Below, in pieces: positions 24,496-31,927 of a DNA stretch of 34,290 bases. The notes under the pieces were generated by a model. The model did not search any database. It had not been told where the DNA came from and saw only the letters and a list, made by a program, of their open reading frames with translations. A program made the translations under genes and the position numbers. Location of the stretch: the IMG/VR virus record IMGVR_UViG_3300043427_003033, positions 1-34,290 of that record. One strand, written 5' to 3'. The stretch comes from a virus. How positions within the stretch are numbered: the stretch's first letter is position 1; every line of letters begins with the position of its first letter.

Positions 24496-26824
24496 TCCAT
24501 TTATTAAAGTTACTTGGGAAGATAACCCTGAAAATTTCACTCCTGAAAAAATCAGAAGAGTTAAATCTTATTTTCAAGACAAATATAAAACCAAGTCAAT
24601 ACAGGTCATCACCAAAAGTTTGATAGATAAATCCAATATTAAATTGGAATCATTGGAGGCATCTGATAATATATTGGATCAACAATATCAAAAAAACTTG
24701 ATGAAGGATTTCATCAAAGAAAATAACATTACAACTAAATGGGAACTATTAGATAGATTAGATAATAGGGTTAATGGTGAAATCGATAAACTAAATGAAA
24801 ACAAAGTTAGATATAACAAGTGGTATGTAAAAAAAATACAATTTTCTAATTTTTTATCATTTGGGGATGGTAATGAAATTGATTACACTGAATTAGATGG
24901 GATTACAGTAATTGAATCCACACCTAAGAATTTTGGTGGTAAATCTACATCGTCTGTTGATCTCCTAATGTTTTTATTTTTTAATTCTACAACGAAAACA
25001 AAAACTGCCGGAGAAATCTTTAATAGATTTACTGATAAAGACGAAGTCTTAGTCAAAGGTGAGATAACAATAGATGGTGATGATTACGTTATCGAAAGAA
25101 AACTTGTACGTAAAAAAACAAAACAAGGTGAATACAATGTAAGTAGCAAACTTGAATTTTATAAAAAGAAACCAGATGGAACAATTGAGAATTTATCTGG
25201 TGAACAAAGAAGAGAAACTGAAACTTTTATTGCCTCTGCTATTGGTAGTGAAGAGGATTTTCTATCAACAATTATGACCACGGGTAATAATTTAGAACAA
25301 TTGATAGAATCAAAACCAACAGCAAGAGGTCAGATTCTAACCAAATTTATGGGTCTTGAAAGTTTGAGAAATAAGGAAGAAATTGCAAAGGGAATTTATA
25401 ATGAATGGAGTAAAAAATTAGTATCAAACACATACAACATAACACAACTAGAAATTGATAATTCCAATTATCGAGATAGTATCATTAATTCAGAAAATGA
25501 AATTGAGAGATTTAATTTAGAATTAAAAAGGTTAGATAAACATTTAAAAGAATTAGAAAAAAGAAAGGATGATGTTTTAAGTTCTCGTAATAATGATATT
25601 GACCAAGACTTAATTAAAACTAATCCGGTACTACTACAAAGAGAAATTGATGATTTAATTTCACAAAAAAATGTTAGTAAGAAAAACGCCGATAGTGTTG
25701 ATGTAAAAGAACCATCTAAATATTATGATGAAGATGAACATAAAGAACTTAGGGATGAAATGTCAAAACTTCAGGGTATTGATGTTGCATACAAATATGA
25801 AAAATCTGACAAAGAAAAGTTAATTAAACAATTAACAGAAGGGTCTATTTGTCCTACTTGTAAAAGAGCGTTGGATGACGTTGATCATAGTGATGAGATT
25901 GATAGAATAAAAAAAGAAATCGAAGACATTATTAAAGAAATTGAAATTAATCAGAATCAATATGATGAATTAAAAAAACAATCTGAAGGATACGATTCTT
26001 TAAAAGGTGAGTTTGAAAATTACGAAAGAAATAAATTAAGAAAGGCTAGATATGAATTAGAGGTTGATCAAAAACAATTTGAGGTAGAATTAAAACAAAC
26101 AAAACTTAATAATTACGATAGTAATAAAAAGAAATTAGAAGATAATCAAAAGATTGATGCTGAAATTGTAGCCTTGAGGTCGAAAATTGAGACCGCAAAT
26201 GCCGACATTAGAGTTTCAAATAACTCTATTGAAAAACACAGGGGTAACATCATCAGTATGAATGAAAAAATAAAAATCAACGAAGAATTAATCACCAAAA
26301 TTCAAGGAGAAGAAGAACTGTCATCGGTTTTCAAAACATATTTAACAATATATGGTAAAAATGGTATCTCAAAAATCATCATGAAAAATATGATACCACT
26401 ATTAAATCAAGAATTATATCGTTTATTGGTGGATAGTTGTCATTTTATTTTAGAATTAAATGTCAATGATAAGAATGAAGTTGAATTTGTAATGATAGAT
26501 ACTGAGACAAGAATTGTTAAACCACTTAACGCGGGTTCAGGTTATGAGAGAACAATATCTTCATTAGCACTTCGTAGTGTTTTAACTAAGATTTCGTCAC
26601 TACCCAAACCAAACATTGTAGTCATGGACGAGGTTTTCGGTAAAATAGCTGATGAAAATCTTGAAATGGTTGGAGAATTTTTTAAGAAGATTAAAAACTA
26701 TTTTGAACACATTTTAGTCATATCACATAATCCTTTAATACGTAATTGGTCGGATAATATTATCATGGTTAAAAAGGATGAAAATGTGTCATCAATAGAA
26801 TACGTTACAACTAAAATATCTTAG
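24482..26824 (+). CDS. SbcC/Rad50-type ATPase (T4 gp46-like)
   Basis: I use the ATG at 24482; an in-frame TTG at 24470 would add four residues. The 780-residue protein has a ~115-residue N-terminal extension, then the ABC ATPase start WYVKKIQFSNFLSFGDG, a Walker A of form STPKNFGGKST (about 147-157), long coiled coils and a CPTC zinc hook near 456-459. The signature region (AGSGYERTISSLALR) follows near 685 and Walker B VVMDEVFGKI near 712. This is the DNA-end-processing partner of the SbcD-like protein at 21533. It is longer than T4 gp46 (560), mainly from the N extension and coiled coil. The reading overlaps the previous gene. Confidence 0.85.
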   Translation: MKYNNPFIKVTWEDNPENFTPEKIRRVKSYFQDKYKTKSIQVITKSLIDKSNIKLESLEASDNILDQQYQKNLMKDFIKENNITTKWELLDRLDNRVNGEIDKLNENKVRYNKWYVKKIQFSNFLSFGDGNEIDYTELDGITVIESTPKNFGGKSTSSVDLLMFLFFNSTTKTKTAGEIFNRFTDKDEVLVKGEITIDGDDYVIERKLVRKKTKQGEYNVSSKLEFYKKKPDGTIENLSGEQRRETETFIASAIGSEEDFLSTIMTTGNNLEQLIESKPTARGQILTKFMGLESLRNKEEIAKGIYNEWSKKLVSNTYNITQLEIDNSNYRDSIINSENEIERFNLELKRLDKHLKELEKRKDDVLSSRNNDIDQDLIKTNPVLLQREIDDLISQKNVSKKNADSVDVKEPSKYYDEDEHKELRDEMSKLQGIDVAYKYEKSDKEKLIKQLTEGSICPTCKRALDDVDHSDEIDRIKKEIEDIIKEIEINQNQYDELKKQSEGYDSLKGEFENYERNKLRKARYELEVDQKQFEVELKQTKLNNYDSNKKKLEDNQKIDAEIVALRSKIETANADIRVSNNSIEKHRGNIISMNEKIKINEELITKIQGEEELSSVFKTYLTIYGKNGISKIIMKNMIPLLNQELYRLLVDSCHFILELNVNDKNEVEFVMIDTETRIVKPLNAGSGYERTISSLALRSVLTKISSLPKPNIVVMDEVFGKIADENLEMVGEFFKKIKNYFEHILVISHNPLIRNWSDNIIMVKKDENVSSIEYVTTKIS

Positions 26825-26875
26825 TTTGGATATTTGAAAAATTAAACTTATATTTGTTAAAACAAAACTTATAAC
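26825..26875 (+). promoter_or_regulatory. Host-type promoter for clpP (TTTG-N20-TATATTTG)
   Basis: TTTG at 26825-26828 and TATATTTG at 26849-26856 with a 20-base spacer match the Bacteroidota -33/-7 consensus exactly (TTTG, TAnnTTTG). The expected start is near 26863, leaving a short A-rich leader before the ATG at 26876. It is the clearest host-like promoter in the window. Confidence 0.65.
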
Positions 26876-27547
26876 ATGGAATTAAAGGAAATTAAAAATT
26901 TTGGTCTTTACGCTAAAGACAATGGTATTGGGTCATTAAAATTACATCAATATAACAAACTAATCGAGAGTAGTTTAACCCCTTATATTCTTGAGGAAAG
27001 ACAGATGAACGTAACTGTAATGGACGTTTTTTCAAGGTTAATGATGGAAAGAATCATTTGGGTTGCTGGTGAAGTAAATGACCACATGTCGACAATTGTA
27101 CAGGCTCAACTCATGTTTCTTGACAGTATTGACCACAATGATATCACAATGCATATAGATAGTCCCGGTGGTTCAGTTAAATCGGGTCTTTCTATGGTTA
27201 ATGTTATGGAATACATAAAATCTGACATTAGAACAATATGTACAGGGATGGCCGCTTCCATGGGTTCAGTATTATTAGGTGCGGGAACTAAAGGTAAAAG
27301 AGGTGCGTTAGAGGATTCTGAAATCATGTTACACCAATCTTCAGGGGGTGCAGTTGGTAATATTCAAGATGCTGAAATCACCATGAAATGGTGGAAGAAG
27401 AAAAACGACAGACTATTTGAATTATTGGGTAAGTATTGTGATAAGTCAAAAGAAACTGTAATGGAAGACGCATCTAGAGACTTTTGGTTAACCGCTGAAG
27501 AAGGAGTTAAATACGGTATAATAGACGAGGTTGTTCGTAAAAAATAA
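26876..27547 (+). CDS. clpP: ClpP-type serine protease
   Basis: A 223-residue ClpP-fold protein with the full catalytic triad by position: Ser128 in GMAASMGS, His153 in MLHQSSGG and Asp202 in ASRDFWLTAEEGVKYGIID. The oxyanion loop IDSPGGSV is at 94-101. The N terminus is longer than a mature bacterial ClpP and could be a processed leader. Bacterial ClpP degrades unfolded proteins with a Clp ATPase; no such ATPase is in the window. The product might assemble with host ClpX, redirect host proteolysis, or act on phage proteins such as a prohead protease would. Its place in a non-structural region under a host-type promoter argues against a capsid-only role. Confidence 0.8.
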   Translation: MELKEIKNFGLYAKDNGIGSLKLHQYNKLIESSLTPYILEERQMNVTVMDVFSRLMMERIIWVAGEVNDHMSTIVQAQLMFLDSIDHNDITMHIDSPGGSVKSGLSMVNVMEYIKSDIRTICTGMAASMGSVLLGAGTKGKRGALEDSEIMLHQSSGGAVGNIQDAEITMKWWKKKNDRLFELLGKYCDKSKETVMEDASRDFWLTAEEGVKYGIIDEVVRKK

Positions 27548-27572
27548 AAACATAGCATTTGTAGATAATTTT

Positions 27573-27598
27573 AAAAGGGAGTTCAACTCCCTTTTTTT
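27573..27598 (+). terminator. Intrinsic terminator after clpP
   Basis: Stem AAAAGGGAG/CTCCCTTTT around a short TTCAA loop, continuing into a T run that ends at 27598. It isolates the single-gene clpP transcript from the membrane-protein cluster that follows. Confidence 0.85.
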
Positions 27599-27599
27599 G

Positions 27600-27609
27600 G
27601 ATATTTATA
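27600..27609 (+). promoter_or_regulatory. ATATTTAT-class promoter-like motif before the spanin-like cluster
   Basis: GATATTTATA directly after the clpP terminator, with ATATTTAT at 27601-27608 and the ATG 16 bases later at 27625. The wider context matches that at 15737-15750 (GATATTTATAATAA). Confidence 0.45.
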
Positions 27610-27624
27610 ATAAAACATAATATT

Positions 27625-28011
27625 ATGAAAATAAATAAACAAGATGTTTTATTGGTCATTATCGTAGTTCTTGCAGGATATTCAATCTTACAAATGAAAG
27701 ATATTAAAACAGATGTTGGATATTACAACACTAAGATTGATTTAATACAAAAGGAAATCGATTCAGTCCAAGTAGAGAATGAAAAAATAACCGAAAAAAT
27801 CTCAATAATAGACCATCAGGTGAACAATATTGATGGTGACATTGAAAGAGTGACAAAGAACATAACAATTATTAAAAATCAAACAAATGAAAAAATTGAT
27901 GCTGTTAATGAGTTTACTTTTAGTGACCTCGCTAAGTTTTTCTCAGACCGTTACGAAGGAAAAATCGATAGTACAGGATACGATAGTACCTCTCAAAACC
28001 CCAATCGCTAA
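27625..28011 (+). CDS. Membrane-anchored coiled-coil protein, inner-spanin-like
   Basis: A 128-residue protein with a single N-terminal hydrophobic helix (about 7-23, VLLVIIVVLAGYSIL) followed by heptad-rich sequence from about 30 to 100 (IDSVQVENEKITEKISIIDH). This is the topology of an inner-membrane spanin (Rz-like), which links inner and outer membranes at lysis. The last 125 bases overlap another gene in a different frame, as Rz/Rz1-type pairs do. Motif-level evidence for spanin function is otherwise absent; it could be any N-anchored periplasmic coiled-coil protein. It starts after a terminator and an ATATTTAT-class motif, suggesting late expression. Confidence 0.6.
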   Translation: MKINKQDVLLVIIVVLAGYSILQMKDIKTDVGYYNTKIDLIQKEIDSVQVENEKITEKISIIDHQVNNIDGDIERVTKNITIIKNQTNEKIDAVNEFTFSDLAKFFSDRYEGKIDSTGYDSTSQNPNR

Positions 28012-28312
28012 GTTAGTAATAAAAGATTTATTAAAGGGTGATGGTGCGGTCATAGAAGTAAAAGAACTTGAGAACGTCATAAAATTAAAGGACGAACAGA
28101 TTGGTCTTTTAAAACAAAAAGACACCCTTAAGGATCAAAAAATATTTAACTTAGAAACAATAATTTTAAAAAAGGACGAACAATTTTCTCTTGAAAGACA
28201 AAAATCGGAAAGTTTATTAAAAGAACTTAAAGGTGAGAGAAGAAGAACCTTTTTATATAAAGTGGGTACGTTTGTTGGAATTACTGCGACCTCTTTTTTA
28301 CTTTTAAAATAA
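27887..28312 (+). CDS. Secreted/anchored coiled-coil protein overlapping its upstream neighbour
   Basis: A 141-residue protein with a clear type-I signal peptide (MKKLMLLMSLLLVTSLSFSQ; likely cleavage in the SFS-Q region). A short linker and a coiled coil follow (about 60-115, KLKDEQIGLLKQKDTLKDQK), and the C-terminal segment is hydrophobic (TFVGITATSFLLLK). It would lie in the periplasm with a C-terminal membrane contact. Its first 125 bases are read in a different frame from the upstream gene, and both readings make sensible protein. Likely works with the upstream anchored coiled-coil protein in envelope disruption. No lipobox is seen, so it is not a classical Rz1 lipoprotein. Confidence 0.6.
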   Translation: MKKLMLLMSLLLVTSLSFSQTVTKEKSIVQDTIVPLKTPIAKLVIKDLLKGDGAVIEVKELENVIKLKDEQIGLLKQKDTLKDQKIFNLETIILKKDEQFSLERQKSESLLKELKGERRRTFLYKVGTFVGITATSFLLLK

Positions 28313-28966
28313 ATGAAAAAAATTAAATTTTTAGAATTAAGAAATTTTATAATATTATTTCTTATTATGGTTACAATACTACAATATTGTAATCCTGGTG
28401 GGATTATGCCAAACAGAATAAAATATTCCACAGTAGTGGACTCGATACCATATCCGGTACATGACACAATACCATATGAGGTTCAGGTTGAGGTAGAAGT
28501 ACCATATGAAGTAGAAGTTAAAGTTCCATATGAAGTACAGGTTATACAGTCTGTTGACACTGCAAACATATTAAAAGATTTCTATGCTAAAAATAAAATT
28601 ACAGAAACACTAACATTACCTGATGGAGTTGGTACCTTAGTTTTAAATCAAGTGGTCAGTGAAAATAAAATTATAGAAAGAAACATCTCCAATTCAAAAA
28701 TTAAAAAACAAATAGTTTTAGATACATTAAGGATACCTGAAGTGCCGAAAAATAAGTTTTATTACGGGTTTAATTTTAGTACCAACAAAGAGGATTTTAT
28801 AAATTCAATGGGAGTTGGTATGATGATGAAAACAAAAACGGATAAAATTTATAGAATCGATTTAGGATTAAATAATCGAATATTTGATGGTAATGTTGGG
28901 AAATTCTCACCTTATATTGGTGGTGGGGTTTATTGGAAAATAAAATCAAAAGATAACCAATTCTAA
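28313..28966 (+). CDS. Membrane-anchored protein with PYEVEV repeats
   Basis: A 217-residue protein starting directly after the previous stop. A hydrophobic N-terminal helix (about 10-25, NFIILFLIMVTILQYC) could be an anchor or, with Cys26, a weak lipobox. Residues about 40-75 carry tandem PYEV(E/Q)V units, rich in Val, Glu and Pro, likely an extended rod. The C-terminal half has alternating hydrophobic strands ending GKFSPYIGGGVYWKI, resembling a beta-barrel or surface-associated end. It is third in the anchored-protein cluster and likely spans the periplasm. Function unknown; a role in lysis is inferred from position. Confidence 0.5.
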   Translation: MKKIKFLELRNFIILFLIMVTILQYCNPGGIMPNRIKYSTVVDSIPYPVHDTIPYEVQVEVEVPYEVEVKVPYEVQVIQSVDTANILKDFYAKNKITETLTLPDGVGTLVLNQVVSENKIIERNISNSKIKKQIVLDTLRIPEVPKNKFYYGFNFSTNKEDFINSMGVGMMMKTKTDKIYRIDLGLNNRIFDGNVGKFSPYIGGGVYWKIKSKDNQF

Positions 28967-28968
28967 TT

Positions 28969-29418
28969 TTGAATATAAAGACTTATACACTTTTTATATA
29001 TGGTACATTTGAAGACCATGAGGAAGTGGAATACTTCTGCATGGAAGTGATGTCCAATTCTACGGCAGTAAAAACTTTACGATACGTTATTGAAAACAAT
29101 AACAATATAATTGTTATATTTGATTCTGAGATGGAACCAAAAAATCTATCTACAGAACTATTAACTTTTATGATAAATGACACTATAAAGTATTATTTAT
29201 TATATCCTCTAGATACGTTAATTACGGCTCACTTACCCGAAAAACTTAAAGATTTTATATTTAAACCACAAGAGTTTAATGTCAATATAAAAGTAGAATA
29301 CATTAAACCAAACAAAAAAAACTACGATTTAGATGAGGTTTTAGAAAAAATAGAGAAAAGTGGGGTGGATAGTCTTACAGACGATGAAAAGAATTTTCTC
29401 GACAATTTTGATAAGTGA
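28969..29418 (+). CDS. Small soluble protein with C-terminal DSLTDDEKNFL motif, unknown
   Basis: A 149-residue protein that must start at the TTG at 28969: upstream in-frame stops leave no ATG, and the residues after it (IKTYTLFIYGTFEDHEEVEYF) look like a genuine first strand. The body alternates strands and helices with no membrane segment. The C terminus, LEKIEKSGVDSLTDDEKNFLDNF, resembles a short helical tail (LDKI..SG..SLT..EK.FL) that I recall from assorted Bacteroidota proteins. Function unknown. The gap after it holds a TATTTTTG element ahead of the sigma-factor gene. Confidence 0.5.
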   Translation: MNIKTYTLFIYGTFEDHEEVEYFCMEVMSNSTAVKTLRYVIENNNNIIVIFDSEMEPKNLSTELLTFMINDTIKYYLLYPLDTLITAHLPEKLKDFIFKPQEFNVNIKVEYIKPNKKNYDLDEVLEKIEKSGVDSLTDDEKNFLDNFDK

Positions 29419-29420
29419 AA

Positions 29421-29428
29421 TATTTTTG
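29421..29428 (+). promoter_or_regulatory. Possible -7 element (TATTTTTG) before the sigma-factor gene
   Basis: TATTTTTG matches TAnnTTTG, 32 bases before the ATG at 29461. No TTTG lies at the right upstream spacing, so the promoter is only half-supported. The leader (AAACAAAACTAACACTT) resembles that of clpP (AAACAAAACTTATAAC). Confidence 0.3.
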
Positions 29429-29460
29429 TTATTTTTATTCTATAAACAAAACTAACACTT

Positions 29461-30270
29461 ATGAAAAAATCAGTTATTATCAGCACTGAAGAAATACAAC
29501 AGTATATAAAAGATATTAGAAAGATTCCTGTAATTTCTCACGAAAGACAAGAAGAAATTTTTAAACAATTAAATAATAAAAACCTCGCCAAATCAGAAAA
29601 GAATAAACTTTTCAACGAATTAATAGTTGGTAATTTACGTTTTGTCATATCCGTTGCTAAGATGTACCAAAACCAAGGAATGGATATTATGGATTTAATT
29701 TCCGAAGGTAATATTGGTTTAATTAAAGCGGCAGAAAAATTTAACCCAAGTAGTGGTTTAAAATTTATTTCATATGCAGTATGGTGGATAAGACAATCAA
29801 TCATGGCATCTCTTAACGAGAACGCTAGGACAATTAGAATACCATCTAATTTAGTTCAGGAGGCACAAAAACAAAAAAAGAAAGATGAAATATTAGAAGA
29901 GGATAATTTTTTAGTTTCTGATGACCCAAGTCCGGCAAATAACCTACCATACTGTGTTGGTCTTTTTAGTGAAATAAATGAGGATGGGGATACTTTAATT
30001 GACGTGATACCAAATAGAGATGCCGATTCACCCGAACAATTTTTAAATTCAACCGAGGAAATTAAAAAGAAAGTAAATCTTATGTTGAGTGTTTTAGATG
30101 AAAGGGAAAAGATAATTATTATAAAATATTTCGGTTTGACGGGTGTTGAATCAAATTTAGATGATTTGGGAGAAGAATTTGGATGTACCAAAGAAAGAAT
30201 AAGACAATTAAAAGATAAGGCCATCAAAAAACTTAGAAATGAAAGTTTTGGTCTATTAAACTATTTATAA
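29461..30270 (+). CDS. Sigma-70 family RNA polymerase sigma factor
   Basis: A 269-residue sigma factor close in layout to Bacteroidota housekeeping sigma. Region 1.2-like sequence lies at about 8-36. A complete region 2 lies at about 56-120, with NLRFVISVAKMYQ, MDLISEGNIGLIKA and the -10-reading/melting segment KFISYAVWWIRQSI. A reduced region 3 follows (TIRIPSN at 124-130, then diverged), and region 4 runs from about 203 to 262 (LDEREKIIIIKYFGLTG, helix-turn-helix LGEEFGCTKERIRQLKDKAI). It should bind host core polymerase and redirect it to phage promoters, possibly the ATATTTAT class. The diverged region 3 fits a changed extended -10 or spacer preference. Its DNA specificity cannot be read directly. 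Confidence 0.85.
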   Translation: MKKSVIISTEEIQQYIKDIRKIPVISHERQEEIFKQLNNKNLAKSEKNKLFNELIVGNLRFVISVAKMYQNQGMDIMDLISEGNIGLIKAAEKFNPSSGLKFISYAVWWIRQSIMASLNENARTIRIPSNLVQEAQKQKKKDEILEEDNFLVSDDPSPANNLPYCVGLFSEINEDGDTLIDVIPNRDADSPEQFLNSTEEIKKKVNLMLSVLDEREKIIIIKYFGLTGVESNLDDLGEEFGCTKERIRQLKDKAIKKLRNESFGLLNYL

Positions 30271-30281
30271 AAATAAAAAAT

Positions 30282-30596
30282 ATGGAAAATATTATTGAAT
30301 TTTTAAAAAAACATAAAACTAAACTATTAGTGATATTAGTTGTTTTCTTATTTTTTAAATCTTGTGGTAGTTCACGTAATTTAGACAAACAAGAAAAAAC
30401 CAATAAAGAACAAACACAAATTATCGATAGTTTAACGTTGGTAACAAAAACACAAAAGGATTTAATTAAAAATGAAAAAATAAAAGTTCATACTTTTTAT
30501 GATAATTGGATTAGTGAAAAAAACAGGAGCCCACAATTAATGGAACTTCATTCAGTTGTTAAAGATAACATAAGAAAAGAAGAAGAATCTAAATGA
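30282..30596 (+). CDS. Candidate small lipoprotein or anchored coiled-coil protein
   Basis: A 104-residue protein with a basic N terminus, a hydrophobic segment (about 15-26, LLVILVVFLFF) and KSCGSS with Cys28, a typical Bacteroidota lipoprotein context. The remainder is charged and helical (EQTQIIDSLTLVTKTQKDLI). It could be an outer-membrane lipoprotein, the partner needed by an inner spanin, or a plain anchored protein, since residues before the Cys are bulkier than a standard lipobox. The stop overlaps the next start as ATGA, so the two membrane proteins are co-translated. Confidence 0.5.
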   Translation: MENIIEFLKKHKTKLLVILVVFLFFKSCGSSRNLDKQEKTNKEQTQIIDSLTLVTKTQKDLIKNEKIKVHTFYDNWISEKNRSPQLMELHSVVKDNIRKEEESK

Positions 30597-31927
30597 AAAA
30601 TTGGATAAATAAAAATTACAAAACATTAATTATTGCGGCATTTTTGGTCCCAATCATAACTGTTGCAATTGTTTCAATTTCACACGTTACAATATGGTAT
30701 GGTATATCAAACCCCGTAACGTGGTCTGTTTATTTGTCCATAGGTATTGAAATAGCCGCGTTATCTGCGTTAGCTGCAATATCTGCAAATATGGGATCTA
30801 AAGTTTATTTCCCATTTGCAATTGTTACCATAGTTCAATTCATCGGTAACATATTTTTTGCATACACATTTATCGATATTAACTCACAACAATTCAAAGA
30901 TTGGGTTGATTTAGTTTCACCCTTAGTTGAATATATGGGAGTAGAACCAACTGATTTTGTTGGACATAAAAGGTTCTTAGCTTTCTTTGCTGGAGGTATG
31001 TTACCTGTTATTTCACTTTCTTTCTTACATATGTTAGTGAAGTTTACCGAAGAGGATAGAAAAAAACAAATTGATATTAAAGAAGAGGTTAAAGAAACAA
31101 TTAATGAAATTGTTAAAGAACCTGAACAAACTGAAAGTAAAATAGATGCTAGCGACTTGGTAAGTGAAATATCAAGATTAAGATTATCGGATAACGATTT
31201 AAAAATATTGGAGGAGGTATTATTAAACCCACCATCACCAAATGAGAGATTAGTAGAGGCTGCCAAGAGGTATCAAGAAAAAACTAAAAAAGAATCTGAA
31301 CTTAGTGATGATGAAATACTAAAAAGAGCGGAAGAAATTAAACTTTCTAAAATATTTGAAAAATCCGAAGAAATAAAAAAATCTCGTGAAGAAGAAAACG
31401 GGCCAGATAATATAGAGGACGAACCATTCGTGTTAGCGAATAGTCAATATAAAGAAGATCACTTCGAGAAGGAAATATCGGAAGATTCAACGATAAATGA
31501 AGGTATCGTAGAAACAAACGATAAAGAAAAACAACGAGAACTTCTTGTACAAATGATGGAAGAAGATGAGAAAGATGGTTTGTATGATGATTGGGATAGT
31601 ACCTTTAATGATGGTTTAGATGATGAATCAATTGAACATCCAATAGAGGATGATGATTTATTCCATTACATCCCAACCGAAGAAGAAGAAGAACAAAATT
31701 TTTCCACTATAGAGGAAGATTCCACAAATATTTTCCACGATGAGGAAGTTATTAACGAAACTCCAATTTCAGTTGAAGAAAAGACATTAAATTTAAGGCA
31801 GGTTGTTTTTGAAGAAAGTACCATTCTTGAAACCCCTCAAATAGAAGTTGTTTCCAATGTAGAAGAACCTCAACCACAATCAACCCCATTAATTGAAAAT
31901 GAAGAGGTTGAAAAAAAAAATTTTTAA
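30593..31927 (+). CDS. Four-helix membrane protein with long acidic tail
   Basis: A 444-residue protein. Four hydrophobic helices span about 9-35, 42-66, 71-95 and 127-150. The remaining ~290 residues are highly charged, Glu/Asp-rich and probably disordered or helical (SEEIKKSREEENG; TEEEEEQNF). The ATG overlaps the previous stop. The frame ends at TAA 31925-31927 directly after an A10/T5 tract. The -1 frame then stays open to 32169 and encodes more of the same acidic composition, so the full protein may be 30593-32169 by programmed frameshifting or by a one-base assembly error. Function unknown; holin-like or host-membrane takeover roles are possible but unsupported. Confidence 0.6.
   Translation: MKNWINKNYKTLIIAAFLVPIITVAIVSISHVTIWYGISNPVTWSVYLSIGIEIAALSALAAISANMGSKVYFPFAIVTIVQFIGNIFFAYTFIDINSQQFKDWVDLVSPLVEYMGVEPTDFVGHKRFLAFFAGGMLPVISLSFLHMLVKFTEEDRKKQIDIKEEVKETINEIVKEPEQTESKIDASDLVSEISRLRLSDNDLKILEEVLLNPPSPNERLVEAAKRYQEKTKKESELSDDEILKRAEEIKLSKIFEKSEEIKKSREEENGPDNIEDEPFVLANSQYKEDHFEKEISEDSTINEGIVETNDKEKQRELLVQMMEEDEKDGLYDDWDSTFNDGLDDESIEHPIEDDDLFHYIPTEEEEEQNFSTIEEDSTNIFHDEEVINETPISVEEKTLNLRQVVFEESTILETPQIEVVSNVEEPQPQSTPLIENEEVEKKNF
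31918..31924 (+). other. Candidate -1 frameshift site (A AAT TTT)
   Basis: In the zero frame the codons read A AAT TTT T, matching the X XXY YYZ slippery heptamer rule, and sit just before the TAA at 31925. A ten-A run overlaps it. A small CCTC/GAGG hairpin (31938-31948) follows at about 13 bases. Slipping back one base enters the open frame that runs to 32169. Confidence 0.5.
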
